The notes under the pieces are model-generated. The model saw only the letters and a list, made by a program, of their open reading frames with translations. It was not told the DNA's origin and searched no databases. 10,553 nt of DNA, taken from contig JAJBTS010000306.1 in assembly GCA_020860885.1 (NCBI GenBank), forward strand, positions 1 through 10,553. Direction: 5' to 3'. The translations under genes and the position numbers were made by a program. The DNA is from Bacteroidales bacterium. Its GTDB lineage: Bacteria; Bacteroidota; Bacteroidia; Bacteroidales; Azobacteroidaceae. Positions 1 to 6,937 of this stretch are shown one piece after another. The first letter of the stretch is position 1. Each line of letters begins with the position of its first letter.

Positions 1-65
1 GGTAAACAAAAACAAAGATAAGTATACTTTTTATTAAATGGAACAAATAAAAGAATCATTTATAA

Positions 66-1373
66 TTAAATAGCATCAAAAGACGGAGAAATTGCGGCAA
101 CGGCTGCCCCGTACAGATTAGCATTTATTTTACGCGTGTATTCTATTTTTATTTTTATTCCTTTACTTATCTCATTTCCAAAAAGAGCATTTTCTTTCAA
201 AAGAGATTCTACTTCGTTTTTTACAACCTCTTCATAAGCGACAAATTTCCGTATACCCGGACCTTTTTGCGGCTGACTGTAAAACAATCCGCCTTCCGCA
301 ACCAGGCAAACCGTCCTTATTGTTTTTTCAACTGGAAAATCCGTATGGTCAAAGATGCTTCTGATCAAGCCGGCAATACCCGCAGCTACTAATTTAGCAG
401 AACGTTCATAAATCCTCTCCGCAACTTTAACTATTTCCGGTTTGAACATGTCGGGATTAGACATAATAAAGGTCAGGTCTTTTGCTTCCAATCCGTAGGT
501 AAAATCATACTCCGGAAAAGCATGAGTCAAAACACTACCTAAATAAGCTCCGGAGATTCTCTTTTCAAACAGTTGTTCATTCTTATTGATGCTGTGCCGG
601 TCTACAAGATCGTCTACCACAGAAGCGTAGCCGGGTTTGTAATTTCCTGATTCCAGATTAATAGCAATTTTAGCATCGCTTTTTGAGATCCCCTTCAGCT
701 TTTCTATCCGGGAGAGAGGATACAGAGCCGCCATATTACTTCCGGTACCTACAATTAATCCTATATTTGCATCGTATTCTTTTCCATCTATCAGTCCGGC
801 ATACAAAGCGGCCACGGTATCGTTTATTATTTTTATATGGGTGAACCGGGTTTTCAGTTTTCGATTCAGATGATCCATCAAAGGCTTTCCTACTTTCGTT
901 TGTTCCATATTTTTTATGGTAACGCCTTTTGTCCACCGAAGAAGGGTCGCATCTCCATCTTTATAATTCTCACAGGGATAAGAAAAGCAATAGCCTATTT
1001 TTGTTATGGTATCCAAATTTCCCAAACGCTCAATTATACTTGTCAGAATATCAAAGAAAGCCTCAGCCGAAATACCTTCTTCCAGGGTCATCTGCTTTTT
1101 TAATTCCTGTTCTGCACTTTTCTCTATGTAAACTTTGCCATTTTCAAATTTAACAATAGCTGCCCGAAAATTCGTACCTCCTAAGTCCAGCACCAGAACT
1201 CTTTCATCAGGGAATAAAAATACAGGGTTAATATACGTAGGCAGGCAGGGAATATCCGGTCTGTTATCATTTTGATCTTGCTCCTGTTTCAGGCCTTTCT
1301 CTATTTCTTTTACCAACCCGCTTGCAATATGGACCAATTGTGTTGTATTTAAGTAAAAATAATTCTGTCTCAT
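66..1373 (-). CDS. Hexokinase of the eukaryote-like family
   Basis: Probably phosphorylates glucose and related hexoses with ATP in the cytoplasm, feeding glycolysis. The 435-residue product shows hexokinase-family landmarks: phosphate-1 motif LDLGGTNFR (62-70), the sugar-binding SYP (131-133) and WTKG (147-150), NDT (184-186) with the likely catalytic base Asp185, phosphate-2 motif GTGSN (209-213), QLFEKRISGAYLG (267-279) with a sugar-contacting Glu271, and a C-terminal nucleotide-binding segment VCLVAEGGLFYS (355-366). This pattern is that of the HK1/HK2-type (Pfam hexokinase_1/_2) fold known from eukaryotes and from Bacteroides, not the shorter ROK or Glk glucokinases. Length fits a single ~400-450 residue unit. 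The ATG at 1373 has no Shine-Dalgarno sequence, as is usual in this phylum. It lies beyond the rplT terminator and the repeat region, so it is probably transcribed on its own; I could not identify a convincing promoter. Sugar specificity cannot be read from sequence. Confidence 0.93.
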   Translation of the reverse strand: MRQNYFYLNTTQLVHIASGLVKEIEKGLKQEQDQNDNRPDIPCLPTYINPVFLFPDERVLVLDLGGTNFRAAIVKFENGKVYIEKSAEQELKKQMTLEEGISAEAFFDILTSIIERLGNLDTITKIGYCFSYPCENYKDGDATLLRWTKGVTIKNMEQTKVGKPLMDHLNRKLKTRFTHIKIINDTVAALYAGLIDGKEYDANIGLIVGTGSNMAALYPLSRIEKLKGISKSDAKIAINLESGNYKPGYASVVDDLVDRHSINKNEQLFEKRISGAYLGSVLTHAFPEYDFTYGLEAKDLTFIMSNPDMFKPEIVKVAERIYERSAKLVAAGIAGLIRSIFDHTDFPVEKTIRTVCLVAEGGLFYSQPQKGPGIRKFVAYEEVVKNEVESLLKENALFGNEISKGIKIKIEYTRKINANLYGAAVAAISPSFDAI

Positions 1374-1464
1374 TGTATTGAATTTAAGTTGAATTTCGCA
1401 TACTCTATGGGGAATCGTAAAGTTACAAAATTCTGATATCTTTAGATATTAATAACAAGAGAAA

Positions 1465-1693
1465 TGTCCAAAAAGTCTAAACTTGGATAGTCTTCCTACA
1501 ACTTCCTAATGAGACTTATTGATATTCAGGGGTTTAAGAAGTATATTTTAGGGAAATTTAAGATTAACGAGGATATCCAAAAAGTCAATAATCTCCTTGT
1601 TTGGCCCCCAACCCCCTAAAGGGGGCTATTGATACTCAACTTTTTAAGAAGTCCCCTTTAGGGGATTTAGGGGCGGAAAGTTCTTTTTGGACA
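1465..1693. repeat. Two degenerate ~110-bp tandem units with 11-bp inverted ends
   Basis: This fills most of the gene-free stretch between hexokinase and rplT. Unit 1 (about 1465-1574) and unit 2 (about 1575-1684) align at an offset of 109-110 bp. CCAAAAAGTC occurs at 1468-1477 and 1577-1586; TATTGATATTCA at 1517-1528 matches TATTGATACTCA at 1627-1638; TTTAAGAAGT at 1533-1542 recurs at 1643-1652; and TTTTAGGGAAATTTA (1546-1560) matches CTTTAGGGGATTTA further along unit 2. The whole block is bounded by a perfect 11-bp inverted pair, TGTCCAAAAAG (1465-1475) and CTTTTTGGACA (1683-1693). No ORF of note lies inside. It could be a decayed non-autonomous element or a dispersed intergenic palindrome family; I cannot tell which from one locus. 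Confidence 0.75.
1604..1674. repeat. C/G-rich inverted repeat inside repeat unit 2
   Basis: Two 24-bp arms, 1604-1627 and 1651-1674, are imperfect reverse complements around a 23-bp A/T-rich centre. Each arm also contains its own small palindrome: CCCCCTAAAGGGGG (1612-1625) and CCCCTTTAGGGG (1653-1664). The run of C and G stands out against the A/T-rich surroundings. From general familiarity, CCCCTAAAGGGG-type intergenic palindromes occur in many Bacteroidota genomes, but the copy number here cannot be checked from this window. As RNA it would fold strongly in either direction. Confidence 0.75.
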
Positions 1694-1700
1694 CACCCCC

Positions 1701-1726
1701 GTTTTCCAGAAGCTCTTCAGGAAAAC
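1701..1726. repeat. 26-bp near-perfect hairpin
   Basis: Outer arms GTTTTCC (1701-1707) and GGAAAAC (1720-1726) enclose inner arms GAAG (1709-1712) and CTTC (1715-1718). A single A/A mismatch separates the two stems and the tip is CT. On the plus strand it is followed by only a weak T-rich run (TTCTTCT). It might act as a terminator for leftward or rightward transcripts, or be part of the neighbouring repeat; neither gene needs it for termination because a stronger terminator lies at 1751-1788. Confidence 0.55.
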
Positions 1727-1750
1727 TTCTTCTAATTAAGGAAAAGGGTC

Positions 1751-1788
1751 TAATAAAAAAGCCGCAAGCAAAATTTGCTTACGGCTTT
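1751..1788 (-). terminator. Intrinsic terminator of the thrS-infC-rpmI-rplT operon
   Basis: On the minus strand, about 40 bp after the rplT stop, arms 1787-1774 and 1772-1759 pair over about 14 positions with one mismatch (1781/1765). They are followed by six U (1760-1755) and then AUU. This is a textbook Rho-independent terminator and the only one in the window. A weaker hairpin, CTCAC (1792-1796) with GTGAG (1805-1809), sits between rplT and it. The A-run on the other side could allow some bidirectional function, but no rightward gene needs one. Confidence 0.9.
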
Positions 1789-1828
1789 ACACTCACTGTA
1801 AGGTGTGAGGTAGGATTTATAAATAAAT

Positions 1829-2173
1829 TTATTTTACTTTACTTACAATAGCTTTGAATGCTTCCGGGTGATTCCTTGCAAGGTCAGCCAGAACCTTACG
1901 ATTGATTTCAACTCCATTTTTATGCAGGGCTCCCATTAATTTGGAATAAGACATTCCTTCCAGGCGGGCAGCAGCATTAATACGTTGAATCCATAAGGAA
2001 CGGAAGTTACGTTTTTTATTTCTTCTGTCGCGATACGCATACGTTAAACCCTTTTCCCAGGTATTTTTCGCTACAGTCCATACGTTTTTTCTTGCTCCGT
2101 AATAACCTCTAGTTAATTTGAGGATTTTTTTTCTTTTTGCTCTTGAAGCTACATGATTAACCGATCTAGGCAT
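1829..2173 (-). CDS. rplT: Large-subunit ribosomal protein bL20
   Basis: A 114-residue basic protein of the usual bL20 length (about 115-120). The start [20 protein letters not shown], the conserved GYYGARKN segment (about 23-30) and the C-terminal globular part with [10 protein letters not shown] (about 61-70) and the [13 protein letters not shown] region (about 87-99) are diagnostic. bL20 binds 23S rRNA early in 50S assembly, and in other bacteria represses its own operon by binding the mRNA. It is the last gene of the thrS-infC-rpmI-rplT operon, 101 bp after the rpmI stop. That gap is fairly long for a bL35-bL20 pair and holds a stem-loop at 2196-2226. The ATG at 2173 follows an A/T-rich leader without Shine-Dalgarno. 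Stop is TAA, about 40 bp before the terminator. Confidence 0.98.
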   Translation of the reverse strand: MPRSVNHVASRAKRKKILKLTRGYYGARKNVWTVAKNTWEKGLTYAYRDRRNKKRNFRSLWIQRINAAARLEGMSYSKLMGALHKNGVEINRKVLADLARNHPEAFKAIVSKVK

Positions 2174-2195
2174 AATAATTAAAATGTTGTGAAAG

Positions 2196-2226
2196 TTAGC
2201 GCCGAATTAACGGTCTTTGGAGCTAA
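2196..2226 (-). promoter_or_regulatory. Candidate stem-loop in the rplT leader
   Basis: On the minus strand TTAGCTCC (2226-2219) pairs with GGCGCTAA (2203-2196): seven base pairs with one T/C mismatch. The 15-nt loop itself contains CCG, and CGG lies across the loop-stem edge, so alternative pairing is possible. It sits 22 nt upstream of the rplT ATG in an unusually roomy gap. bL20 is known to control its operon by binding mRNA structures in Escherichia coli and Bacillus; whether this hairpin serves that purpose is inference. A chance hairpin is quite possible. Confidence 0.3.
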
Positions 2227-2274
2227 ATTTCTGTTAATAAATCTTTTTAGAAAATCACTTAAATTAAAAATAGA

Positions 2275-2472
2275 TTATTTCATCGCTAGTAATTCCTTAA
2301 CATTCGTTTCATTGCTTTTGTCAAGAATAGCAAAATGCGTTAATCTTCTTTTTTGCTTTTTAGTCTTCTTAGTTAAAATGTGACTTTTGTAAGCGTGTTT
2401 TCTTTTGATCTTTCCTGTTCCGGTAAGAGTAAATCTTTTTTTGGCACCGGAATTAGTCTTCATTTTAGGCAT
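2275..2472 (-). CDS. rpmI: Large-subunit ribosomal protein bL35
   Basis: A 65-residue, very Lys/Arg-rich protein of exactly the family's usual length (64-66). It begins [20 protein letters not shown], the bL35 signature, and continues with [20 protein letters not shown] and a KRRL segment. It is a small component of the 50S subunit that contacts 23S rRNA. It lies between infC (58 bp upstream) and rplT (101 bp downstream), the order conserved across many bacteria. The ATG at 2472 has an A-rich leader and no Shine-Dalgarno. Nothing is unusual in the protein. Confidence 0.98.
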   Translation of the reverse strand: MPKMKTNSGAKKRFTLTGTGKIKRKHAYKSHILTKKTKKQKRRLTHFAILDKSNETNVKELLAMK

Positions 2473-2504
2473 TGTACTTTTTATTTATTTGTTTATACTT
2501 AGCA

Positions 2505-2516
2505 GGCTTTACAGCC
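2505..2516 (-). other. Small GNRA-capped hairpin before rpmI
   Basis: On the minus strand GGCTGTAAAGCC forms a perfect 4-bp stem capped by GUAA, a GNRA tetraloop. It lies in the 58-bp infC-rpmI gap, about 33 nt before the rpmI ATG. Such tetraloops are common RNA-protein or RNA-RNA contact points, and the infC-rpmI boundary is where bL20 represses translation in E. coli. The stem is short enough to be chance. Confidence 0.25.
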
Positions 2517-2530
2517 ATTTTGTTTGTTGT

Positions 2531-3151
2531 TTATTCGTCTGTAGCAGGAGATTCCTGATTTTTAATAACTTCTTTCTTCTCCTCTTTCGGTTGTTCTGCA
2601 GACTTCACCAGTTTTTTTACCGGAGCAGCTGTTTTTTTAGGAGCCAGCATAATAATCATTTTCTTTCCTTCCAGTGAAGGTAATGATTCTACTTTAGCAT
2701 AGTCTTCCAAATCGTTTGCAAAACGCAATAAAAGAACTTCACCCTGTTCCTTAAAAAGAATGGAACGCCCTTTGAAAAAGACATAAGCCTTTACTTTGGC
2801 ACCTTCTTCCAGGAAACTTCTGGCATGTTTCAACTTAAAATTATAATCGTGATCGTCCGTTTGGGGACCAAAACGTATTTCTTTCACTATAATTTTTACC
2901 GATTTTGCTTTTTGTTCTTTCTGACGCTTTTTTTGTTGGTAGATAAACTTTTGGTAATCTGATATTCTACAAACAGGAGGAACAGCATTCGGTGAGATCT
3001 CTATTAAATCCAGTTGTTGATTACGTGCCATTTGTAAAGCTTCGGCAATGGGATAGACTCCTTGTTCTACATTCTCCCCGACAACACGTACTTCTCTTGC
3101 CCGGATTTTTTCATTTACTCTGTACTGATCTTTTAGATTGTCTTTCTTCAT
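2531..3151 (-). CDS. infC: Translation initiation factor IF-3
   Basis: Binds the 30S subunit, prevents premature 50S joining and checks the start codon-initiator tRNA pairing. The N-domain begins [20 protein letters not shown] (10-29) and includes [20 protein letters not shown] (47-66). A Lys-rich linker (about 70-86) joins the C-domain with [20 protein letters not shown] (90-109) and [14 protein letters not shown] (125-138). At 206 residues it is longer than the ~175-180 of many IF-3 proteins because of a low-complexity Lys/Glu/Pro tail from about 172 that does not belong to the fold. The start is a plain ATG, unlike the AUU used in E. coli for self-repression, so that mode of control is not expected. 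An AAGGAG string upstream lies too far from the ATG (about 16 nt) to be a normal Shine-Dalgarno. It follows thrS by 46 bp. Confidence 0.97.
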   Translation of the reverse strand: MKKDNLKDQYRVNEKIRAREVRVVGENVEQGVYPIAEALQMARNQQLDLIEISPNAVPPVCRISDYQKFIYQQKKRQKEQKAKSVKIIVKEIRFGPQTDDHDYNFKLKHARSFLEEGAKVKAYVFFKGRSILFKEQGEVLLLRFANDLEDYAKVESLPSLEGKKMIIMLAPKKTAAPVKKLVKSAEQPKEEKKEVIKNQESPATDE

Positions 3152-3197
3152 TAAAAAATTGTTTGTTCTCCTTTTATTTGTTTTATTATTAATTAAA

Positions 3198-5144
3198 TTA
3201 TTGCCATTGAGTCATTTGTTTTTCTACCTCATCATTCAAAAGCGCGGCAAAGTTAGCAATTTTCATTGAACCAACATCACCTTCTCCGTGTTTTCTTACA
3301 GAAACTTCTAAATTTTCCGCTTCTTTTTCCCCTACTATCAGCATATAAGGTATTTTCTTCATCTCATTGTCACGAATCTTACGTCCGATTTTCTCATTTC
3401 GGTCGTCAATGATTACACGAACTCCTTTTTTTCTTAAATCCCGCGCCAATTCCTGAGCGTAAATATTAAACTTCTCACTGATAGGTAAGATTACAGCCTG
3501 ATCCGGAACCAGCCACAGTGGGAAATTACCGGCGGTATGTTCGATCAGTACAGCTACAAACCTTTCCATAGAACCGAAAGGAGCTCTATGAATCATAACA
3601 GGACGATGTTTTTGATTATCTGCTCCTACATATTCCAGTTCAAAACGTTCGGGCAGATTATAATCGACTTGTATAGTACCGAGCTGCCATCTTCTTCCTA
3701 ACGCATCTTTAACCATAAAATCCAGTTTAGGACCGTAGAAAGCTGCTTCACCTAACTCTATTCTGGCTTTTATTCCTTTTTCCTGGCATACTTCGATAAT
3801 TGCATTTTCTGCGCTTTGCCAGTTTTCATCAGAACCGATGTATTTTTCCTTATTATCAGGATCTCTTAAAGAGATTTGCGCTTCATAATCGGTAAAGTTC
3901 AACGCTCTGAAAATAATATGAATGATTTCCATTACTTTAATGAACTCTTCTTTTACCTGCTCCGGAGCACAGAATATATGGGCATCGTCCTGAGTAAAAC
4001 CACGTACTCTGGTTAAACCATGAAGTTCCCCACTTTGTTCATACCGGTATACGGTTCCGAATTCAGCCAAACGAAGCGGAAGCTCTTTATAAGACCGGGG
4101 AAAAGCCTTATAAATCTCACAATGGTGAGGGCAGTTCATAGGCTTCAACAAATATTCTTCTCCTTCTTCCGGAGTATGAATGGGCTGGAAAGAATCTTTC
4201 CCATATTTTGCATAATGCCCGGAAGTTATATACAACATTTTATTTCCTATATGAGGAGTGATCACCTGCTGGTAACCATAATCCTGCTGGATGGCTTTCA
4301 GAAACTCTTCGAGTTTCAAACGCAACTGAGTACCTTTGGGTAGCCACAAAGGCAATCCGGCTCCTACATTCTGAGAGAATGTGAAAAGTTCCATTTCTTT
4401 GCCTAGCTTGCGATGATCTCTCTTTTTAGCTTCTTCGACCAATACAATATACTCGTCGAGCAATTTCTTCTTAGGAAAAGTTATACCGTAGATACGGGTC
4501 AACTGTCTTCTTTTCTCGTCGCCTCTCCAGTAAGCACCGGCGACGGAAGTCAGTTTAATTGCTTTAATATAAGAAGTGTTTGGCAAATGCGGTCCACGGC
4601 AAAGATCGGTGAAATTACCCTGAGAGTAAGTAGTAATCGTTCCGTCTTCCAGTTCCTCAATCAATTCTGTTTTGTATGTTTCGCCTCTCTCTCCAAATAC
4701 TTTTAACGCATCCTGCTTCGTGATATAATTTCTGCAAATGGTCGACTTTTGGGCAGCTAACTCCTGCATTTTCTTTTCTACGGCAATCAGATCCGCGTCT
4801 TTTATCGACACACCTTCTCCCGGATCTACATCGTAATAGAAACCATTTTCTATAGCCGGTCCGATTCCAAATTTAATTCCGGGATAAAGCTCCTGAAGCG
4901 CTTCCGCCAACAAGTGAGCGGAAGAATGCCAGAAAGCATGCTTTCCTTCTTCGTCTTCCCATTTATATAATTTTATCGTAGAATCTTTATCTATAGGACG
5001 AGTTAAATCCCAGGTTTCCCCATTTATATCGGCAGCCAATACTTCCTGTGCCAAACGAGGGCTTATACTTTCAGCTATTTGCATAGCTGTTGTTCCTTCC
5101 GCATATTCGCGAAGTGAACCATCCGGAAATGTTATTTTTATCAT
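3198..5144 (-). CDS. thrS: Threonyl-tRNA synthetase
   Basis: Charges tRNA-Thr in the cytoplasm and edits mischarged Ser-tRNA. From the chosen start the protein has 648 residues, close to the E. coli enzyme. Order: TGS domain (1-62, [10 protein letters not shown] start); editing domain with HSSAH (His73, His77) and CRGPH (Cys182, His186), all four editing residues present; class II catalytic core with MNCPHHC (zinc ligand Cys338), RGFTQDDAH (His389) and [13 protein letters not shown] (His519); C-terminal anticodon-binding domain from about 550, with [20 protein letters not shown] and [20 protein letters not shown]. An in-frame ATG at 5204 would add 20 residues ([12 protein letters not shown]...) absent from the family. 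It overlaps the -7 promoter box at 5202-5209, so it lies outside the expected transcript; the ATG at 5144 is therefore preferred. First gene of the operon, with infC 46 bp downstream. Confidence 0.98.
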   Translation of the reverse strand: MIKITFPDGSLREYAEGTTAMQIAESISPRLAQEVLAADINGETWDLTRPIDKDSTIKLYKWEDEEGKHAFWHSSAHLLAEALQELYPGIKFGIGPAIENGFYYDVDPGEGVSIKDADLIAVEKKMQELAAQKSTICRNYITKQDALKVFGERGETYKTELIEELEDGTITTYSQGNFTDLCRGPHLPNTSYIKAIKLTSVAGAYWRGDEKRRQLTRIYGITFPKKKLLDEYIVLVEEAKKRDHRKLGKEMELFTFSQNVGAGLPLWLPKGTQLRLKLEEFLKAIQQDYGYQQVITPHIGNKMLYITSGHYAKYGKDSFQPIHTPEEGEEYLLKPMNCPHHCEIYKAFPRSYKELPLRLAEFGTVYRYEQSGELHGLTRVRGFTQDDAHIFCAPEQVKEEFIKVMEIIHIIFRALNFTDYEAQISLRDPDNKEKYIGSDENWQSAENAIIEVCQEKGIKARIELGEAAFYGPKLDFMVKDALGRRWQLGTIQVDYNLPERFELEYVGADNQKHRPVMIHRAPFGSMERFVAVLIEHTAGNFPLWLVPDQAVILPISEKFNIYAQELARDLRKKGVRVIIDDRNEKIGRKIRDNEMKKIPYMLIVGEKEAENLEVSVRKHGEGDVGSMKIANFAALLNDEVEKQMTQWQ

Positions 5145-5201
5145 ATTACATTCATCGTGTTCTAATGACCAACAAAAGAAGGGCATTTTTGAATTAAAGC
5201 A

Positions 5202-5233
5202 CAAAATTACGATTCTTTTTCCAATGTTGCAAA
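5202..5233 (-). promoter_or_regulatory. Bacteroides-type promoter for thrS operon
   Basis: On the minus strand, TTTG (5233-5230) and TAATTTTG (5209-5202) are separated by exactly 20 nt. This matches the Bacteroides primary sigma factor consensus (TTTG at -33, TAnnTTTG at -7) at every specified base. The transcript would start near 5195, leaving a leader of about 50 nt before the thrS ATG at 5144. The -33 box lies only 4 bp beyond the stop codon of the upstream lipoprotein gene, and no terminator separates them, so read-through from upstream is also possible. Confidence 0.8.
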
Positions 5234-5237
5234 AGAT

Positions 5238-5789
5238 TTAATAGAGGCTTATTTTTTGACAATCAGGGAATCCGTCATCAATTAATTTATTCAATTCTTT
5301 TATTTCATCTTTCAATTGATAACGATCTCCACACTTAATTAATTCCTTTAGGGGATATTTTTCTTTGATGTTATTTTTCAGTTCCGACAAGGAAGGAACT
5401 TGTTCTCTTTTACTATATTCTTCATAAGTGAAAGAAAGAAAAGCAACATTCTCATTAATTCCTCTGTTATCCAGTAAATAACCATTCTTTAGTCTAAAAG
5501 GTTTAGCCAGTTTACCTTTATAATAAACATCAGAAGGAGCCGGATAAGAAATAATTTCCGTTCTATCCTCATTCATGATCACGGGTACGTTATCATAAAA
5601 ATCGGCAATCGTTTTATAGATTACTATAGAAGGCCCCTCGCGGTTGATCACTTCCACTTCAGCTGCAAAATCTGTTGGTTCCGCTACGTCATTATTTTCG
5701 AAAGAAGTTTTTTTGCTTCCCTGACAAGCAGATATACCGGTAATCATCAACATGAGGAACATCTTATTTATAGCATTCATATTCTTCAC
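5238..5789 (-). CDS. Small predicted lipoprotein of unknown function
   Basis: I do not recognise a named family. The 183-residue product has a short hydrophobic signal (about 8-21) ending in lipobox ISAC with Cys22 as the predicted lipidation site, so it should be anchored to a membrane after export. The mature part is soluble and hydrophilic. A probable core is EGPSIVIYKTIADFYDNVPV (51-70), then SYPAPSDVYYKGKLAKPFRL (81-100), and DNRGINENVAFLSFTYEEYS (107-126). Two further Cys (153 and 177) could form a disulfide. The GTG at 5789 overlaps the protease TGA stop by 4 bp (GTGA), suggesting translational coupling; an in-frame ATG at 5780 gives a protein three residues shorter with the same lipobox and is an equally good start. 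Being coupled to a C10 protease gene, it could be an inhibitor or partner, since such proteases elsewhere have linked inhibitor genes, but I see no sequence support for that role. Stop is TAA just before the thrS promoter. Confidence 0.85.
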   Translation of the reverse strand: MKNMNAINKMFLMLMITGISACQGSKKTSFENNDVAEPTDFAAEVEVINREGPSIVIYKTIADFYDNVPVIMNEDRTEIISYPAPSDVYYKGKLAKPFRLKNGYLLDNRGINENVAFLSFTYEEYSKREQVPSLSELKNNIKEKYPLKELIKCGDRYQLKDEIKELNKLIDDGFPDCQKISLY

Positions 5790-6928
5790 TTCTTTTGAAA
5801 TTTCACAACTTCCCTTCCTTCTTCGGTTTCTATGTGCAATAAATACAAACCATTACTCAAATGATTTACAGGAACCGATACTTCACCGGAAGTATTCCGG
5901 TTATCATGCAAAACTTTTCTTCCCGCCGAATCGTAGATATTTATTGATTTCAATCCCTTATCCGAATGAATGAATAATACATCTGTTGCCGGATTAGGAT
6001 AAACATTAAATTCAGATTTTGCACCCTGTTCCGGGAATTCAATTCCGGTATACTCATCCTCTACGTATCTGAAAGTAACAAAACAATAATTGGAAGGAGT
6101 GAACCATTCTGTATAGCCAGTAAGCGGATTAAGATAAAAAACGCCTATATTGCCTGTTCCATATTTAATACCGGGAGGATTTTTGAAGTGTATTATCGTT
6201 TCTTCTCCTTTCTGAAGGAAAACATACTGATTATCGAAAGCAGTATAAGATCCGTTGATGTTTTTTGTAGCTACAAATACCTTATCATCAAAGTAATCTC
6301 CGTTATTCTTTATTTTAACCTGTAAATCAAAGGTATTCGGAGTAACTTTATTTTTATCAGGGAAAGAGATAATTGCCGAAAGGCCTAAACTAATCCTACT
6401 TACAACTATATCCTCTACATCAATCATCACCGGATTATCGTTATTTACTACTCCGGTTAGGGTATTACTGAAATTGTTTGTCCGATCATACATGATGTAT
6501 AGTCCGTGGCTTCCTGCATCTTTCTTAACTGTTGCTGTAATCAGGAACTCTTTGGTTTCTCCTGCCGCGAGCACTATGGGAATTTTCTCTACCAAAATAT
6601 CTTTTCCGCTATTATCAAAAGCAACTGTTATGAAAGAGTTGTATTCTCCTCCTCCGGTATTTTTCAGATTAATCTTTATTTTTCCGAAACGGTCTTTGTA
6701 TACTTGCTGAGCTTCCTGATCGCTCATCGCCAGTTCTAATTCCGGCATAAGATCTGTAGGTTGTGAAAAAATTACATTCGTTGCCGTAACTTCTACATTC
6801 AAGTGATTAACAACACCCGACTTACCTCTTACCGCAGTCCATTCATTTTGGTTACTGCTTTTATAAGCCACAAATACTTTGTATTTACCTACAGGAACAT
6901 CCGAAGGAACGATTCCTGAAAATTCCAA
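5786..6928 (-). pseudogene. C-terminal piece of the C10 protease with T9SS sorting domain
   Basis: This is in the same frame as the middle piece, separated only by TGA-AAT-GAA; the first possible start is a TTG at 6928, which has no support as a real start. The 380 residues hold repeated beta-sandwich segments, for example GKIKINLKNTGGGEYNSFIT and FDLQVKIKNNGDYFDDKVFV, which look like CARDB-type adhesion modules. About 73 residues of T9SS type A sorting domain follow. No signal peptide is present, so on its own the piece could not be exported. It ends at TGA (5788-5786), overlapping the lipoprotein GTG start. Confidence 0.75.
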
Positions 6929-6934
6929 TTCATT

Positions 6935-6937
6935 TCA
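6935..6937 (-). other. In-frame TGA in the protease gene
   Basis: The frame reads GGT ACG GGA TGA AAT GAA TTG GAA, with protein-like sequence on both sides (NLTAGTG before, NELEFSGIVPSDVPVGKY after). A single G to A change from TGG (Trp) would explain it and fits the family, though other ancestral codons are possible. TGA also ends this same gene at 5786, and Trp is written TGG elsewhere (for example in thrS), so genome-wide recoding is not supported. Confidence 0.8.

Noticed and set aside
1..65. Terminator after hexokinase
   Set aside because: No hairpin followed by a T-run on the minus strand is visible; the sequence is only A/T-rich and ends at the window edge.
837..1153. Plus-strand ORFs opposite the hexokinase gene (and a similar minus-strand shadow at 736-936)
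   Set aside because: They overlap a clearly conserved gene in other frames, and their products have no recognisable features.
1435..1450. GATATC-TTTA-GATATT palindrome before hexokinase as an operator or promoter part
   Set aside because: Five-base arms in A/T-rich DNA are easily chance, and no promoter boxes with correct spacing could be placed beside it.
1465..1693. CRISPR array
   Set aside because: Only two diverged ~110-bp units, no short identical repeats with unique spacers, and no cas genes.
2189..2677. Plus-strand Phe/Leu-rich ORFs across rpmI and infC
   Set aside because: Hydrophobic translations arise as the complement of Lys-rich ribosomal protein and IF-3 codons; not membrane proteins.
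3160..3175. AAGGAG-like string as Shine-Dalgarno for infC
   Set aside because: It lies about 16 nt from the ATG, beyond normal spacing, and Bacteroidota rarely use Shine-Dalgarno pairing.
4020..4706. Plus-strand ORFs opposite thrS
   Set aside because: Shadows of the conserved ThrRS reading frame with no domain or start signal of their own.
5145..5204. 20-residue N-terminal extension of ThrRS
   Set aside because: Not present in the family, and its ATG overlaps the -7 promoter element.
6474..6739. Plus-strand ORFs opposite the protease C-terminal piece (likewise 7022-7219, 7376-7570 and 7931-8161)
   Set aside because: They mirror real protease coding sequence and have biased, low-complexity translations.
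6935..6937. UGA read as Trp genome-wide (alternative code) or as selenocysteine
   Set aside because: TGA serves as a plain stop at the end of the same gene, Trp is TGG in neighbours, and no SECIS-like structure or Cys homology is evident.
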